Made by a program: the position numbers and the translations under genes. Under the pieces are notes generated by a model, which was not told the DNA's origin, did no database searches, and saw only the letters and a program-made list of their open reading frames with translations. From the NCBI RefSeq assembly GCF_000740895.1, contig NC_025261.1, positions 682,001 to 746,000 on the forward strand: a stretch of 64,000 bases of DNA, written 5' to 3'. This DNA is from Theileria orientalis strain Shintoku. Taxonomy: Eukaryota; Apicomplexa; Aconoidasida; Piroplasmida; Theileriidae. Shown piece by piece: positions 31,414 to 43,915 of this stretch. The first letter of the stretch is position 1. Each line of letters starts with the position of its first letter.

Positions 31414-31585
31414 TTATATATACAATAATAATCATAAATACTGTTCCATGTACAAATAAATTAAAATCATACAAATAAATAAGTTAGAATAAAAAATGAG
31501 TAAATAGTTGTTCGAGTTAGTGTTGTATGGTTCTAGTGGTGTATTAAGCAGTAAATATTCACTATTTTTCTTTTTAAAACTTCAA

Positions 31586-33627
31586 ATGTACGAGCATAAC
31601 TATAATGTAATAAAAGAGTGGTTATTTCAAGTCTACAAAGCCTTAGAAAACCGGAATGGAGGTATATTGGCATTGCTACTGTCCTCGAAGTGCGACAAAC
31701 TATCACGCAAGAACTTATACGGTTTTCAAGAGGTAAGATTCACACCCAATACGCCGGTTTTTAACACTTACACAGGAAGTTGCGCAGAATTTGTGCCGAG
31801 GATCTTTTGCAATATTCGACAAGCAATTGACATCCGGCTTTGACCAGTTTTTCTCGGACTTTGTAAAATTAAAAGTAGCTATCGCAAATTTTAGATCGAA
31901 CATGGACGATATTTTAAAACGGGCCTTCAGATTAGTGGAGTTTGTTTCCGTTTTTATAACGATTCTTAGTTTATGGCTCGACATCTATTTGGATGACAAT
32001 CTATTCGATCACCACTGGCTGGTTCCAGCCTTATACTCTCTCTGTAATTTTACCAGAACTATAGGACTAGTTGTATGTTTAACGCCCTAGTTAGCTATAA
32101 TAAAGGAATGAGTGTACGAAGACTTAAATTATTAATGACTCGTTAATGTATTTCAGGCCGATAGATGTAGTTCACTTTCAATGGATTATCTTGATAATGA
32201 ATTTGAGACTGATAAGGACAAGTACATGAAACAGGTTTTAAACAACGTTAGAAGTAAGATGGGAAGGGTGCGAGGAGACGAGTCACGCCACTCAGGTATT
32301 GACCCAGCTATTAAGAATAATTTGTAGCCTACATCGTGTTACTTGCACAGTCAATTAAGGGGTGTATGCAGGTAAGATGCTATTAATGATTGTTACAAAT
32401 GGTACTTATTGACTATAAAACACTAATACACTCATTTTTAGCTCGGAAATATGCAAATGGCTGCTGGTTTTCTGAAGGCCATTGAATCAACGTAGGTTAA
32501 GTTTAATTATCACTCATGATGTGTGTATTAATTGGAAATAGGAACATAAACTATAAGAGAGCGTTGAGAGTGCCCCTGATTAACTATCGCTTCTACTTGG
32601 GCAAGCTGCATATGCAATACAACGAGTTTCTAGAGGTAATAGCCATTTGATGGTAGAACATCGTGACCATTATGATATTGTGTTTAATAATTGTATGTAG
32701 GCTGAAGAGCATTTGGCCTGGGCCTTTTCTAACTGCTTAAAAGATAACATTAAGGCGAGGAGGTAAGCCACTTGTGGATGACATTGCTTAGGGAGATCCT
32801 CGAGTGCCTAATAGTCGTGAGGCTGCAACTAGGGAAAGTGCCGCCGTTCCCGCTTATGGAAAAATACAAGTAATACAAGTATTAATTTTAAATGGAAACT
32901 GTAGCCTTCCGCACTATGCGCAGATCGTGCGATACATCATCACTGGAGATGTGTCAAGATACACCGACACAGTGGTATGGTAACGCTTGAATATATCACA
33001 CTAGACACTAGTTAAACAATTAGCAGTCATACGTTCCCGACACAGTTGTTTGTGTATTTATTACTGATTAATCGTTCGTCACTAACTACTACCAGTCGTT
33101 GACAGCATTAACAATTGTTGTAGCTGAAATTTTTCTACGAGTTTGTCAAGGAGGGGACGGTCCTGTGTGTTGAGTTACTCAAGTATCTGGCGTACAGGAC
33201 GCTGATCAGAAAAACGTAAGTCTATCAACGCTAGTTCACGAAAACAATCAGAAAAACGTGGTGGAATACAAATGTGCCATCTGCAAAGAATAATATGCTC
33301 CCGGTTGGTGTTTTAACGGCTGCTGAAAAGTCACAAATACCTACGACCTCAAACCTACATGTAAGTAAATACTTGTTTGTTTCTACTTTTGTTTTAATAT
33401 TGATTTAACCAACAGGGTAGTTAGTCAGGACTTATTAAGCACAATATATATATATATACATATATATAAATATTTACAAATTCACATATTTATTGTAGAT
33501 GCTGTGCACATGCTCAAACTTGATTGTGAGGGGATACATCAAGGGATACGTTTCATGGGAGAAGGAAACCATAGTGTTCAGCACTGTTCAGCCTTTTCCA
33601 AAGATTAGCACGTGCTCCTTTAACTGA
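31586..33627 (+). CDS. PCID2: PCI-domain protein, PCID2/Thp1-like (TREX-2 mRNA export)
   Basis: Twelve exons between 31586 and 33627 join in frame to 436 residues; the internal exons are as short as 44-50 bases. The C-terminal half matches PCID2: LGNMQMAAGFLKAIESTNI, NYRFYLGKLHMQYNEFLEAE with EEHLAWAFSNC, LGKVPPFPLM and YAQIVRYIITGDV. The winged-helix end reads NLIVRGYIKGYVSWEKET then QPFPKIS. Yeast Thp1 and human PCID2 form the nuclear-pore TREX-2 complex with Sac3/GANP. The CSN12 branch is close and not excluded. An insertion near residues 360-380 (TWWNTNVPSAKNN) is unusual and depends on one splice choice at 33216-33251. Confidence 0.85.
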
Positions 33628-33774
33628 AGTCACAGTAATATATTGTACCTGTTACGTAATCATGGATATACAGAGCACACACATACGCCTATGTATTTAT
33701 CATGTGCGTAAGCTATTTTTATGTTTATCGGCTGTAGCCAAGTACCAATGGACATGTGTGTGTATAGTAGCATA

Positions 33775-34295
33775 TTATGATTGCACTCTGTAGCTCTCCA
33801 AAAGCTCGAGAATGCTGTTGATCTTATCGTCCGATATCCTGGATAGAGAAGGAATAAGTGATTTTGCCTCTTCAACCGATTTTGGCAACAAATTGACTAA
33901 GCTGGCCATCTCAAACTCGTGTAAAAGGCCGTCACGTTCAATTGTCCTAAATAAAAATAAATTAGGATTGAATATTTAAATATAAAATATCACAATAATG
34001 GGCTATTTGTGCATCCACGGTGCTGATGTAACTGCTAAACTAACGTTCTAATGTCAACGATGGCATTGCGGCACTTGAGTATTGAGAAGCGGCTGGCGTA
34101 TTCGTGTGAAGTTTTGATGAATCTGAACAGAAATGACTGAAGGCGAACCTACTGAATAGCTGTGTCATTTCTATTGTGGTGTAGGCGTAGCTGATCCCCG
34201 AGAATCAAATGTAACTCGCAGAGGTTTAGACACTTTGAATTCTTAAACTCCGGGTCCAACTCAAACTTGGAAGGATCAAAATTATATGAATCCAT
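33775..34295 (-). CDS. RPB4: RNA polymerase II subunit RPB4
   Basis: Exons 34153-34295, 34045-34122 and 33775-33946 on the minus strand give 130 residues (yeast and human 142-221). NSKCLNLCELHLILGDQ matches the central helix. SHEYASRFSILKCRNAI matches the YTARFS.FK.RE.I block. LLHEFEMASLVNLLPKSVEE with AKSLIPSL is the diagnostic C-terminal helix pair. RPB4 forms the polymerase II stalk with RPB7. The ATG at 34295 is preferred over an upstream non-AUG in-frame codon. It converges on PCID2-like, with about 150 bases between stops. Confidence 0.92.
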
Positions 34296-34588
34296 ATAAA
34301 ATGAGGGCGTATAAAGTGATTGAAACAATGTTTTATATAATTTTCGGCTGTTAAAATGATTTAAATTAAGCCTAAGTGGCGAGCTGAAAGATGCAGCATC
34401 CAAAAAGGGTTTTGTGGAGTGAAATGAGTGAAAAATGCGATTAAAAGTGTATTTTATTAATAATTGGTATATAATTTACATATTTGTTCAGTTTAAAGTA
34501 TAATATGTATTCATGGGGAGGGTGGCCCATCTACACAAATTATTTAATTTAATTACACATATATTTCTTTACACAGTATATATTAAAT

Positions 34589-37500
34589 ATGGCATCTCCT
34601 GGTGAAAACGAGAATAATTCTAACGAGAATAATACCAGTAAACCCGTGTCAAATATATTTGGTTCAAGCACTAAATCGTCAATAAGTAATTTGTTCACTC
34701 CTCAGGAGAATACTTCCGATTCCTTCAATGATCCTTCTAGTTCTCATATAAATTTCGCGGAATCTTCTCAGGGTGGCTTATTATTCGATAACAAACCGGT
34801 GGAAGGTGACTCGAGCGGAGAGCAGCCTCCCGCGTTTAGGGTTTCTGAAAACTCTAAGTCAACCGATGCTACCCCCAACGATCATGCCCCTGAAAGGTCG
34901 CCCTCTTTGCCAGGTGAGAAGAAGGAGGGTGTTGTTTTGGTGACACTGTCAGAAAGGATCGACCCCTCTTTGTACGGCCCCGCCGTGGAAACAGTGCCAT
35001 CAAACACGCTCAGTGCCTACGCGGAACAAAAATCAGATGATTCACAGAAGCCCACAGAAGATTTGGCCAAAAGCGCCGGTTTGTTTTCAGACACACCCAG
35101 AGACGAAGGCCTACACGCTTTGAGCTCGACACAAGTCACAGAAACTGTCGCTAAAGAGAATGATTCTAATGTCACAAGTTATGCAAGCTTAACACAGGGC
35201 CAAGAACAGACACAAAAGGACCAACTTACTGGGCTAGATAATGATCTGCTTACCGGTAAGTTTGGCACTTCGGGCTTATTACCGCCGCAAACGTTTTCAT
35301 CGCCAAAAACGTTCGATTTGGTTGAAAATGAGCACACGAGTAAGATGACGGAGCCAAGCGTGTCCTCTAACGCAGTTAGTCTGACAGAGTCCATTAATGG
35401 ACAAGGTTAGTGTAGATGAGGTAGCTAGTTATCCATAAGGGTGTACTATCGCGTATATTGGATATTATCTATGTAAGTGTCATAAGTGGCGAATACATGA
35501 ATATAATTGATACTTAGGAACTATATTTGGGGACGCGAACAAGCCGAGTGAATTCTCGACTGAGGGTCTCACAAGCAATAAGGAGACCACGTCTGTTTTT
35601 GGCACACTAAATTCCACGGGGAACCAAACAAATTTATTCGGCTCAACGTCACCGTCGACTTTGTTTGGAAATCAAGGTATAGATAGTGATACACACAGAT
35701 ATTTATGATAGATTATATTAAGCAGTGACTAATGGATTTAGTAGAAGCAGCGGTTAATCGTGCGCCTAACGATACGGGCGATTCGCTACCGAGATTTGGC
35801 AGCACTGCCGAGGTAAAAAGTGAACAGACGTATAACGAGGTTTTAAGTGCGCCAGGCACTTCTGGAGGCACCACTAACCTGTTTGGATCGGCAGCTAGCA
35901 GCGCAACAAACTTGTTTGGAAGCTCATCCACAAACATCTTTGGCAGTGCACCAAGTACAAGTAACGCAGCCACGGGAAGCATATTTGCGTCGTCAGAAGC
36001 AGGTGCCAAAAGTAGCATGTTTGGATCAGCAGAAACGGCCGCCAAGGGTAGCTTGTTTGGGAACATAAATACGTCATCGTCGAACAGCGTTTTTAGACAA
36101 ACAAGTGCTACCACAGGGACTGGGGCCAGCGATGCCAATGAGACCACCACGGTTCCCACGGTTGCAGCAGACAATACTGGTACCGCAGCTGCGGCAGTGC
36201 TATCCAGTAGCACAAATTTATTCGGCACCACCGATAAAAAGGAAACGAGCACAACAAGTAATTCGTTTGGCACGACGGGCGTAACAGGTACTGGCACGTC
36301 TGGCACAAGTTTGTTCGGATCGTCTACGTCAGGATTGACGGCCAGTGCCACTACATCGTCGAGTAACCTCTTTGTCAGCAGTTCGCCCGCACCAGCTGCG
36401 ACCACGAACATATTCAGTGCGCCCAGCGTCGGCTCTGATCCCCCTGCGGCTAGTAGTACTCTGTTTGGCACAACTGATTCAGTTGGTTCTAGTAACAGTA
36501 ATTTCTTTGGAACTACTGATGCTACTACGTCTTCCAATTTGTTTGGAACTACAGACAAGACTGCATCGACGACAACATCAAATTTGTTTGGGACCGCTGC
36601 TACAGCGACTGATACTTCGGCTAGTGCCAGTAACTTGTTTGGATCAACAGATAAGACTGCAACTAGCAATTTGTTCGGATCTACTGACAAGACTACTAGT
36701 AGCAACTTGTTTGGGACAACTGACACATCAAGTACTAGCAACCTGTTTGGTCAGTCAAGTGCGACCAGTGCAACTGCTTCTGCACCCAGCGTTAACGACA
36801 CGGCCACTGGTGCCACTGGGTCCAATAATCTGTTTGGAACCACAGGCACGTCCTCAAGCGTATCAAACCTGTTTGCAGCCACGGATTCCACATCGTCGTC
36901 TAACCTTTTTGGAAAGACTGATACTACGTCTTCCACAAATCTGTTTGGGACAAAGGATGCTACTTCAACCACGACAGCATCTAACCTGTTTGGTACTACT
37001 GACAAAACCACTAGTAGTAACTTGTTTGATACTACCGACAAGACTGCTACTACGTCTTCCAATTTGTTTGGAACTACTGACAAGACTGCATCGACGACAA
37101 CATCAAATTTGTTTGGGACCGCTGCTACAGCGACTGATACTTCGGCCAGTGCCAGTAACTTGTTTGGGACTACCACTACGACCACCATGGATAAGCCTAG
37201 CACCTCTGATTTATTCAAGACCACTCAAGCGCCAGCATCCACCACTACCTCTGGCGCATCTGGTTCAAGTTTTGTCACACCCTCTGCTTTCGGCGGGGTG
37301 GGTGCTAGTGCCACTGAAGCTGGTAACAAATTGACGTCAGCCACGGGTCTGCTATCAAACGACAAAAAAACAGAATCGCTATTAGATTCGACCAAAGCTG
37401 AACAGAGTAAGTTTGTTTTAAATTAACAGCAAGGTATAGGTAAGCCCAGAGTCACATTTAACCTGCCCTCAGAAGATGCAAGCAAAGGTACCTACATATA

Positions 37501-38305
37501 TATACAAAAATATGTCTATATATATATATATATATACATATATATATTGTATTAGGTAGCATATATATTATGTAATTATATACAGAATACGGAAATACAT
37601 ATTATATTAACATTAAATACATTTTAACATAATATATATTAACACATACATCATGTTAACGTATACAAAGTACAAACACATCCTAAGAACATATGCACCT
37701 GATAAATAATTCCAGTAGATGCGATGAAGAAAACAGAAGCGTTTCAGCAAGTGGATGAGCAGGGCAGTATGGCCACATTTTCGCACCAGGAACAGCTCAC
37801 AATCGGAAACCTGCTGGATAACTGGGAGAAAAATATTTCGGAAAAGGTTAGAACGTTCAACTCGTTCGCAGACAGAGTAGCGACAATCGATCAACAGATA
37901 CTGCTGCAGTGTAACAACATCAACGGACTGCTTAATATGCACAAGGAGTTGCTGGAAAAACACAAAAAGATGGAAAACCTGATGAAGGTGATCGAGGAGG
38001 AACAGAAGATGGCGCTCACAGTGCTGGACAAAATGGAAAAGGTGCTGAGCGGAAAGCTGGACTCGCTAAACAGAAGGTCCAGCAACTACAACGTCACGCA
38101 GGCGATCACGAGGAACCTGCAGGAGCTGACGGATCAACTGGCCTCGACGACGAAGGCGACGGAAAACATAGCGCAGGTGTGCCAGCCGGAACCGATATTC
38201 ACAATAGCGAAGATCCTGTCGTTCCACCAGATCAGCCTGATCGACCTGGAGAAGCAGTGCGACGAGATCGACAGCAGAATACGGTCGATGCAAAAACGAG
38301 TTTAA
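34589..38305 (+). CDS. NUP62: FG-repeat nucleoporin, Nsp1/Nup62 family
   Basis: Exons 34589-35405, 35518-35676, 35742-37406, 37440-37487 and 37716-38305 join to 1092 residues. Residues up to about 880 are Ser/Thr-rich with many NLFG, SLFG and NIFG repeats, typical of the pore-lining phase. The last ~195 residues are a coiled coil matching the Nsp1_C domain: LTIGNLLDNWEKNISEKVRT and ALTVLDKMEKVL near the ends, with PIFTIAKILSFHQISLIDLE before the last helix. This anchors the protein in the central channel and handles transport-receptor docking. A 34-base intron (37407-37439 plus flanks) and a 48-base exon bridge the two parts. Confidence 0.93.
36520..37170 (+). repeat. Near-identical ~120-base duplicated block within the FG-repeat region
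   Basis: A block near 36521-36642 (from ACTACGTCTTCCAATTTG to GCCAGTAACTTGTTTGG) recurs near 37049-37170 with only a few mismatches. It encodes SNLFGTTDKTASTTTSNLFG and the following ATDTSASASNLFG. The similarity at synonymous sites points to a recent in-frame duplication or gene conversion, beyond the looser FG periodicity. Confidence 0.8.
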
Positions 38306-38720
38306 GTCCGCCGGAGAGCACGCAGGAAACAGCACACCTTAAAATTTAATATACTGTACACTAAAGTTCAATTTAGAGCAGATATATGCATTATGGGCTG
38401 AAAAAAGGTTGATATGGATGATTGTGTAGGAGACATTGGGGATTCCTGGAATGAGATCCCTGTGGATTGTACACCACACCAAGGGCAAGTTTCAATATCA
38501 ATTTAGATTTTTAAAGGCCGCGTACCGGATAAATTAAGTAGTCTTATGATATTTGTGTTTATGTTTATGTTTTAAACCCAGCTGAGACGAAGATGTTGTA
38601 TTATATAATGTAAACAGGCTGATTGAAGTACGAAGAAAGTTAGCCGATCTTCTATGTAGTTTTATCCTCTTCTATTTATAAAGCATTTTGTATTATATTT
38701 TAATCTTCGATATAACTTAA

Positions 38721-41700
38721 ATGATGCTTCAAAACACGAGTTTGGGCCTATATAGGGGATGTCGTATCATCTCGAGGTGTATTCCTCACGGTTGCAGAGG
38801 TAACCTGGGAACTAGAAGTTATGCAACGATTCCAGTTCTAAATAATTTCCAGAGGTTGAATTTGTTATCGGTACATAGAAATTCATACTCCAAATTACTG
38901 GTGGATAGAAGCTATTCCACAAAAAACGGAGATAAGAACTCCAAATTCGACAAGAATCTTTCAGATTTAGATAACATCGACGAAGAAGACAATAAAATGG
39001 ATATAAATGATGAATTTATTGATGAAGAACCGGAGTTACTGGATGGAAAGTCACGAGTGTTTGATTCTGGGAAAAGAAGTAAATTGGTGAAGAGGCCGTC
39101 TGATATAATTATTGATATTGTCACAAAAGGCAAGCAGAAGTTCGGAAGGCAGGCACAGAGCGGAAAGATAAGGAGAAGACCAATCCCCCTGGAGAATCAA
39201 GATGATGTGTCGGACTTATCGGAACGGAGTAAGGAAAAGAGCATGGCAAGCCCGAAGGAACTTATGAGTAGAGACGATGAGGACAACGACAATGAGGACG
39301 ATGATGGCGACAGGGATGACATTAAGCCGATGAAGAGCGAGGACCTGGTGCTGACGCAAATCACGCTCCCAGTCGTGCACATTCCGAACTCGAAGAGGGT
39401 GCACGCGCTGCCGGCGCTAGGGCTGTACAGGAAGCCGGCGTTCCCAGGCTTCTACCAGGTGCTGCAGGTGCAGGACCAGAACGTGATCAAGTGCCTGTCG
39501 AACGTGAAGCAGAACTCGGGCCACGACTACATCGGAGGATTCATGACGAAGACGGATCCGACGGGAATCTCGAGCAACAGCGGCACGATGAACAACCAGC
39601 TGAACAGCGCGCCAGTCCTGAGGGACGACGCGGGAGCAGTGAAGTCGCACACGGACCTGCACATCTACGGCACGCTGCTGCAAATCATCACGATCACGCC
39701 GAACTTTAACTTCCAGGGCGGCCAGGTGATCCTGATGCCGCACAAGAGGATCAAGATGACGGGAATACACTCGGAGCCCTCGGAAAACAACCCGCTCTTT
39801 AGAGTGGCGGTGGAGTACGTGGAGGACACGCCGAAGCACTTCGAGGACTCCTCAGTGACGAAGGCGCTGCACCTGGAGATCATGGCGACGGTCAAGGAGC
39901 TGATCAAGACCTCGAACTTCTACAAGGAGCAGTTCGACCAGATAATAAGGTTCTACAACCTCGACTACCCGACGAGGCTCGCGGACCTGATCGCAGGAAT
40001 ATCGCTGGCGAAGCGCGACCAGCTGCAGAACATACTGGCGGAGCTGAACATAGACAAGAGGCTGACGATGGTTTTGGAGATCACGAAGAAGGACCTGGAG
40101 TTCGCGAGGATCCAGAACGACGTGAACCTGCAGCTGGAGGAGAAGCTCTCGAAGGACCAGAGAAGGTACATCCTGACTGAGCAGATGAAGATGATCAAGA
40201 AGGAGCTGGGCATGGACTCGGACGACAAGACGAACATAATTGAGCAGTTCGAGAAGATGTACAAAAACGTGAAGGCCTTCATGTCCGACGAGAGCAGGGT
40301 CTCCTACAACAGCGGCATCAACAGGCTGAAGCACCTGGAGTCGAACAGCGCGGAGTTTGGAGTCTGGCGGTCGTACATGGAGTGGCTGCTCTACCTGCCC
40401 TGGGGAAAGTACACGGTGGAGTCCAGGGACATTCACAAGGCGAAGCGGATTTTGGACTCGCACCACTTCGGCCTCAACGATGTTAAGACGCGCCTGCTGG
40501 AGTTCATGGCGACGAACATACTGAAGGGGGACCCGAAAGGTAATTTACCAGTATATACACATTGTTAGTTGTAGGTATATATGGCTGTTTAGTAAATAGG
40601 TAGGCAGGTAGTGTGATTAACGAATGCCTGTATTATAAATTAATTATTTACCAGTTACCAGTATAAATTGCTAGTATATGTTGCAACGATAATCTGTTAC
40701 TATATGTTACAACATCAATTCCTTAATAAAATAACAATAATATAATAACGATAAAAAACAATTAGTTAACAACAAAAATTAAATAATAAAAAACTATAGG
40801 AAGCGCAAATGCTAAGACTGAATCGGCAAATTCAAATAACTCAGTAGGTCAATCGGATGGAGCAAAAAACAAAGATAAGGACACTGGGAAGGAAAAGAAG
40901 GACAATAAGAATGAGCACGGGAAGATCATATGTTTGATAGGGCCGCCAGGAGTGGGAAAGACGTCAATAGCAATAGCGATGGCAGAGTCGCTTAACAGGA
41001 AGCTGTACAGGTTCTCACTGGGAGGAATGTTTGACATAGCGGAAATCAAGGGGCACAGAAGAACGTATGTAGGGTCGCTGCCAGGAAAATTCGTGCAGGC
41101 CTTGAAGTACACGAACACGCTGAACCCACTCATCATACTGGACGAGATTGACAAGCTGGGCAGAGATACCAGAGGGGACCCGGCGTCGGCACTGCTTGAA
41201 GCACTGGACCCATCGCAGAACATGAACTTCAGAGACTACTACCTGGACATACCAATAGACCTGTCGCAGGTGCTGTTCGTGTGCACGGCGAACTCGACGG
41301 ACACGATACCGGCGCCGCTGCTGGACAGGATGGAGCTGATCAACATACCGGGGTACCTGCCCGAGGAGAAGATGATGATATGCAAGCACTTCCTGATACC
41401 GGCGTCAATGAGGGCGACGGGGCTGAGCGCGGAGCTGATAAAGATCGAGGACGACGCAGTGGACAGGATAATAAAGCAGTACTCGCGAGAAGCAGGGGTG
41501 AGGAACCTGCTCAAGTGCATCGAAAAAATACACAGGAAGGTTGCACTCAACTTGGTGATGTCAAACACGCCAAAAACGAGCGACGGTGGAGAACACGGTG
41601 ACGGCAACGAGACTGTTGCGTCAGCAAGTGATATGTCAGCAGCTGGTGCAAGTAGAGGGGTAAATGTTGATGGTGTTGTTAGTGGCGGAGTTACAGGAGG

Positions 41701-42607
41701 TGATAATGTTGATGGTGTTGGCACTAGTGATACTGGTGGAGTTACCAGTGGAGCCTCAACCAATGCTGCCAAGGATGGTTTTCCAAGTGGCGATGCCAAC
41801 AGTGATGGCACAGCAACTAGTCCCATTTCTGTTGAAAGCATAAAGAGTAACAGCGGCCTAACAGTGGTCACCGAGGACGACGTCATAACGTATTTGGGAG
41901 TCCCGATCTACAACAAGGAGTCGTTTCACCCGTACCCGCTGCCGTACGGAGTGGTTATGGGCCTGGCCTGGACCAACGCGGGAGGAGCAACGATGTACGT
42001 GGAGGCGCACGGCCAGATGATGGACAAGTACGGGAACCTGATAGAGCCGAACCGTTCGAAGGACGGTGGGGGCCAGGAAGGGGAAGAGACTGAGGCCGGT
42101 GACAGGAAGTCGGATCGCGACGACGGCCAGGCGAGGGAGCTGAAGGGCAAGGGCAGCCTGAAGATAACGGGACACCTGGGCAACGTGATGACGGAGAGCG
42201 CGCAGATAGCCCTGACCTACTGCAAGACCTTCATCAGGAAGCACCAGCCGAGGAACATCTTCCTCGACGAGGCGGACATCCACATACACGTGCCCGAGGG
42301 CGCGACGCCGAAGGACGGGCCGAGCGGCGGCATCACGATGGCCTGCGCGCTGATATCCATTGCGGCCAAGAAGCGGCTGAAGCCGTCGCTGGCGATGACC
42401 GGGGAGCTGACGATATCGGGCAAGATCCTGCGGATCGGCGGCATCAAGGAGAAGCTCATTGCTGCGATCAGGGAGGACGTGGGCACGGTCATCCTGCCGA
42501 TGGCCAACAAGCCCGACTTCGACGAGCTCGACGCCAGCATCAAGGACAAGGTGCGCGTCGTCTTCGTGAACGTGTTTGACGACGTCTACGAGAGCGCTTT
42601 CGAGTAA
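38721..42607 (+). CDS. LON: Mitochondrial Lon protease
   Basis: Exons 38721-40539 and 40800-42607 give 1208 residues. A probable mitochondrial presequence and acidic linker precede the LON substrate-binding domain (from about residue 210, LPVVHIPNSKRVHALPALGL). The ATPase has Walker A GPPGVGKT and Walker B LIILDEID, with RDYYLDIPIDLSQVLFVCTA between. The protease domain carries the Ser in PKDGPSGGITMA and the Lys in ISGKILRIGGIKEKLIAA, so the Ser-Lys dyad is intact. It degrades damaged matrix proteins. A Gly/Ser/Asp/Val-rich insertion of about 75 residues separates the ATPase and protease parts (near 41570-41830), and a second charged insert lies at about 42055-42155. The intron is 260 bases and AT-rich. 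Confidence 0.96.
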
Positions 42608-43915
42608 TGTCTATGCTTTGCGCACTACACAGTTACCACTAATGTTCCTACGCTGTAGCTTATAAACCTGTACAGGGTTTATTTAACGCCCTTTAGGGTT
42701 TAATATAGCACTTCATGACGGGGGGATAACGTGCACATTATGTGTATGATGTAAGAAATTGATTAAATAGATTTAAGGCACGGATGGATTCCAACAGGAT
42801 ACTGATGAAAGCATTCATGCCAATACTACACAGTCACATAAAACACCAAAAGAAGGTTTATTGTGTACAATTCATGCATATTCAAAGAATAGCGGTGTGT
42901 ATTGAAAGGTAAGCACATTTGAGCGGAGGCCCCCATCCTTTAGGATAATTGTTCAATAAAAACAACAAAATCCTTTGTAATGGCCATTATAAACTTTAAT
43001 TTTAAATTTTCAATATAACTTTTAATGTAAAAGGTAACACATCGCGGAATTAAAGAGCGAACCATTCAACATACCACAAACAAAACCAGGGACTATAATT
43101 TTAACAGACAAGGGGCCAAAACGTTAAACCACCATAATATTCAGTGTAATTTTTAACTTTATTTTGATTGGCAAAAAATGGGAAGGGAAGCTCACAAACA
43201 TATTCCAATGACAGCTTGAACTTGACACAATCAACATATTAGGCAATAAACCAAACCATTTAAAATATTCCCAAGAAGAACAGGAACACTAAATCTCCAC
43301 AAGTCTTTAAGCTTATTTTATGTTTTAAAATTTATTAAATATGGCTCAAACGTGGTCAGCCAGCCTATTATTTATTTGACACATTACCTAGACAGACAAT
43401 AACAGAATTATACTTACACTTTTATATTATTTAATAAAAAATTAATATCTTTAATGTAATTCTAGGTAGGAATTGGGACGATGTTGGTTTTATATGGGTT
43501 GTGGGATCAAAATAACATCAATTTGATTCTATCAGTCAACTGGCCCTGTGTAGTAATTAAATGTGACAAATAATGATCTATATATAGCCACAAACAGTCC
43601 TTAAACAAAGCTCCATTTGGGCCTATTTGTATGTAATAACTTATGAGGAAATCTCACATATTCGGCGCAGCAAGTGTAACAACGTTGAGGTATTATTAGA
43701 CATAATTACCATTTACTAGTCTGTTTTACCCAAAAGTTAAATAGTTCAGACACCTAGTACAATCGTGATCGTCCACACAATTATTATTCTCCTCTTTTGG
43801 CTATCCTTACGGAATATGTTGGGAATGTGTCCCCATGCACTGTGTCCGTTCCCTTCATTACTTGTTGTATTTTTGTTCTTTCAGAGACAGATTTGTTTGT
43901 ATAGATTCATTAAAG
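42608..43915. other. Long intergenic region between Lon and the secreted protein gene
   Basis: About 1300 bases, mostly AT-rich. Near its start is a CCCTTTAGGGTTTAAT word (about 42690). A possible 46-residue two-exon frame lies at 42784-42959 (listed separately). The last ~150 bases hold T-rich tracts and a TTCTTTCAG acceptor-like site just upstream of 43916, which may end a 5' untranslated intron. No RNA gene can be supported. Confidence 0.5.
42784..42959 (+). CDS. Possible tiny two-exon gene (46 residues), doubtful
   Basis: ATG 42784 opens 41 codons up to a GTAAGC donor at 42909. A 35-base GT..AG intron keeps the frame, and five more codons lead to TAA at 42957-42959. The peptide starts MDSNRILMKAFMPILHSHIK and is basic. 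The intron size suits this genome. However, the region could equally be the 3' untranslated region of Lon, and I recognise no family. Confidence 0.2.

Noticed and set aside
35713..36741. Minus-strand frame of 342 codons under the FG nucleoporin
   Set aside because: It mirrors the nucleoporin repeats as PNKLL-type repeats and has no independent support.
42670..42710. CCCTTTAGGGTTTAAT word resembling a telomere repeat, considered as a telomerase RNA template
   Set aside because: Less than two repeat units, no recognisable surrounding structure, and chance occurrence is likely.
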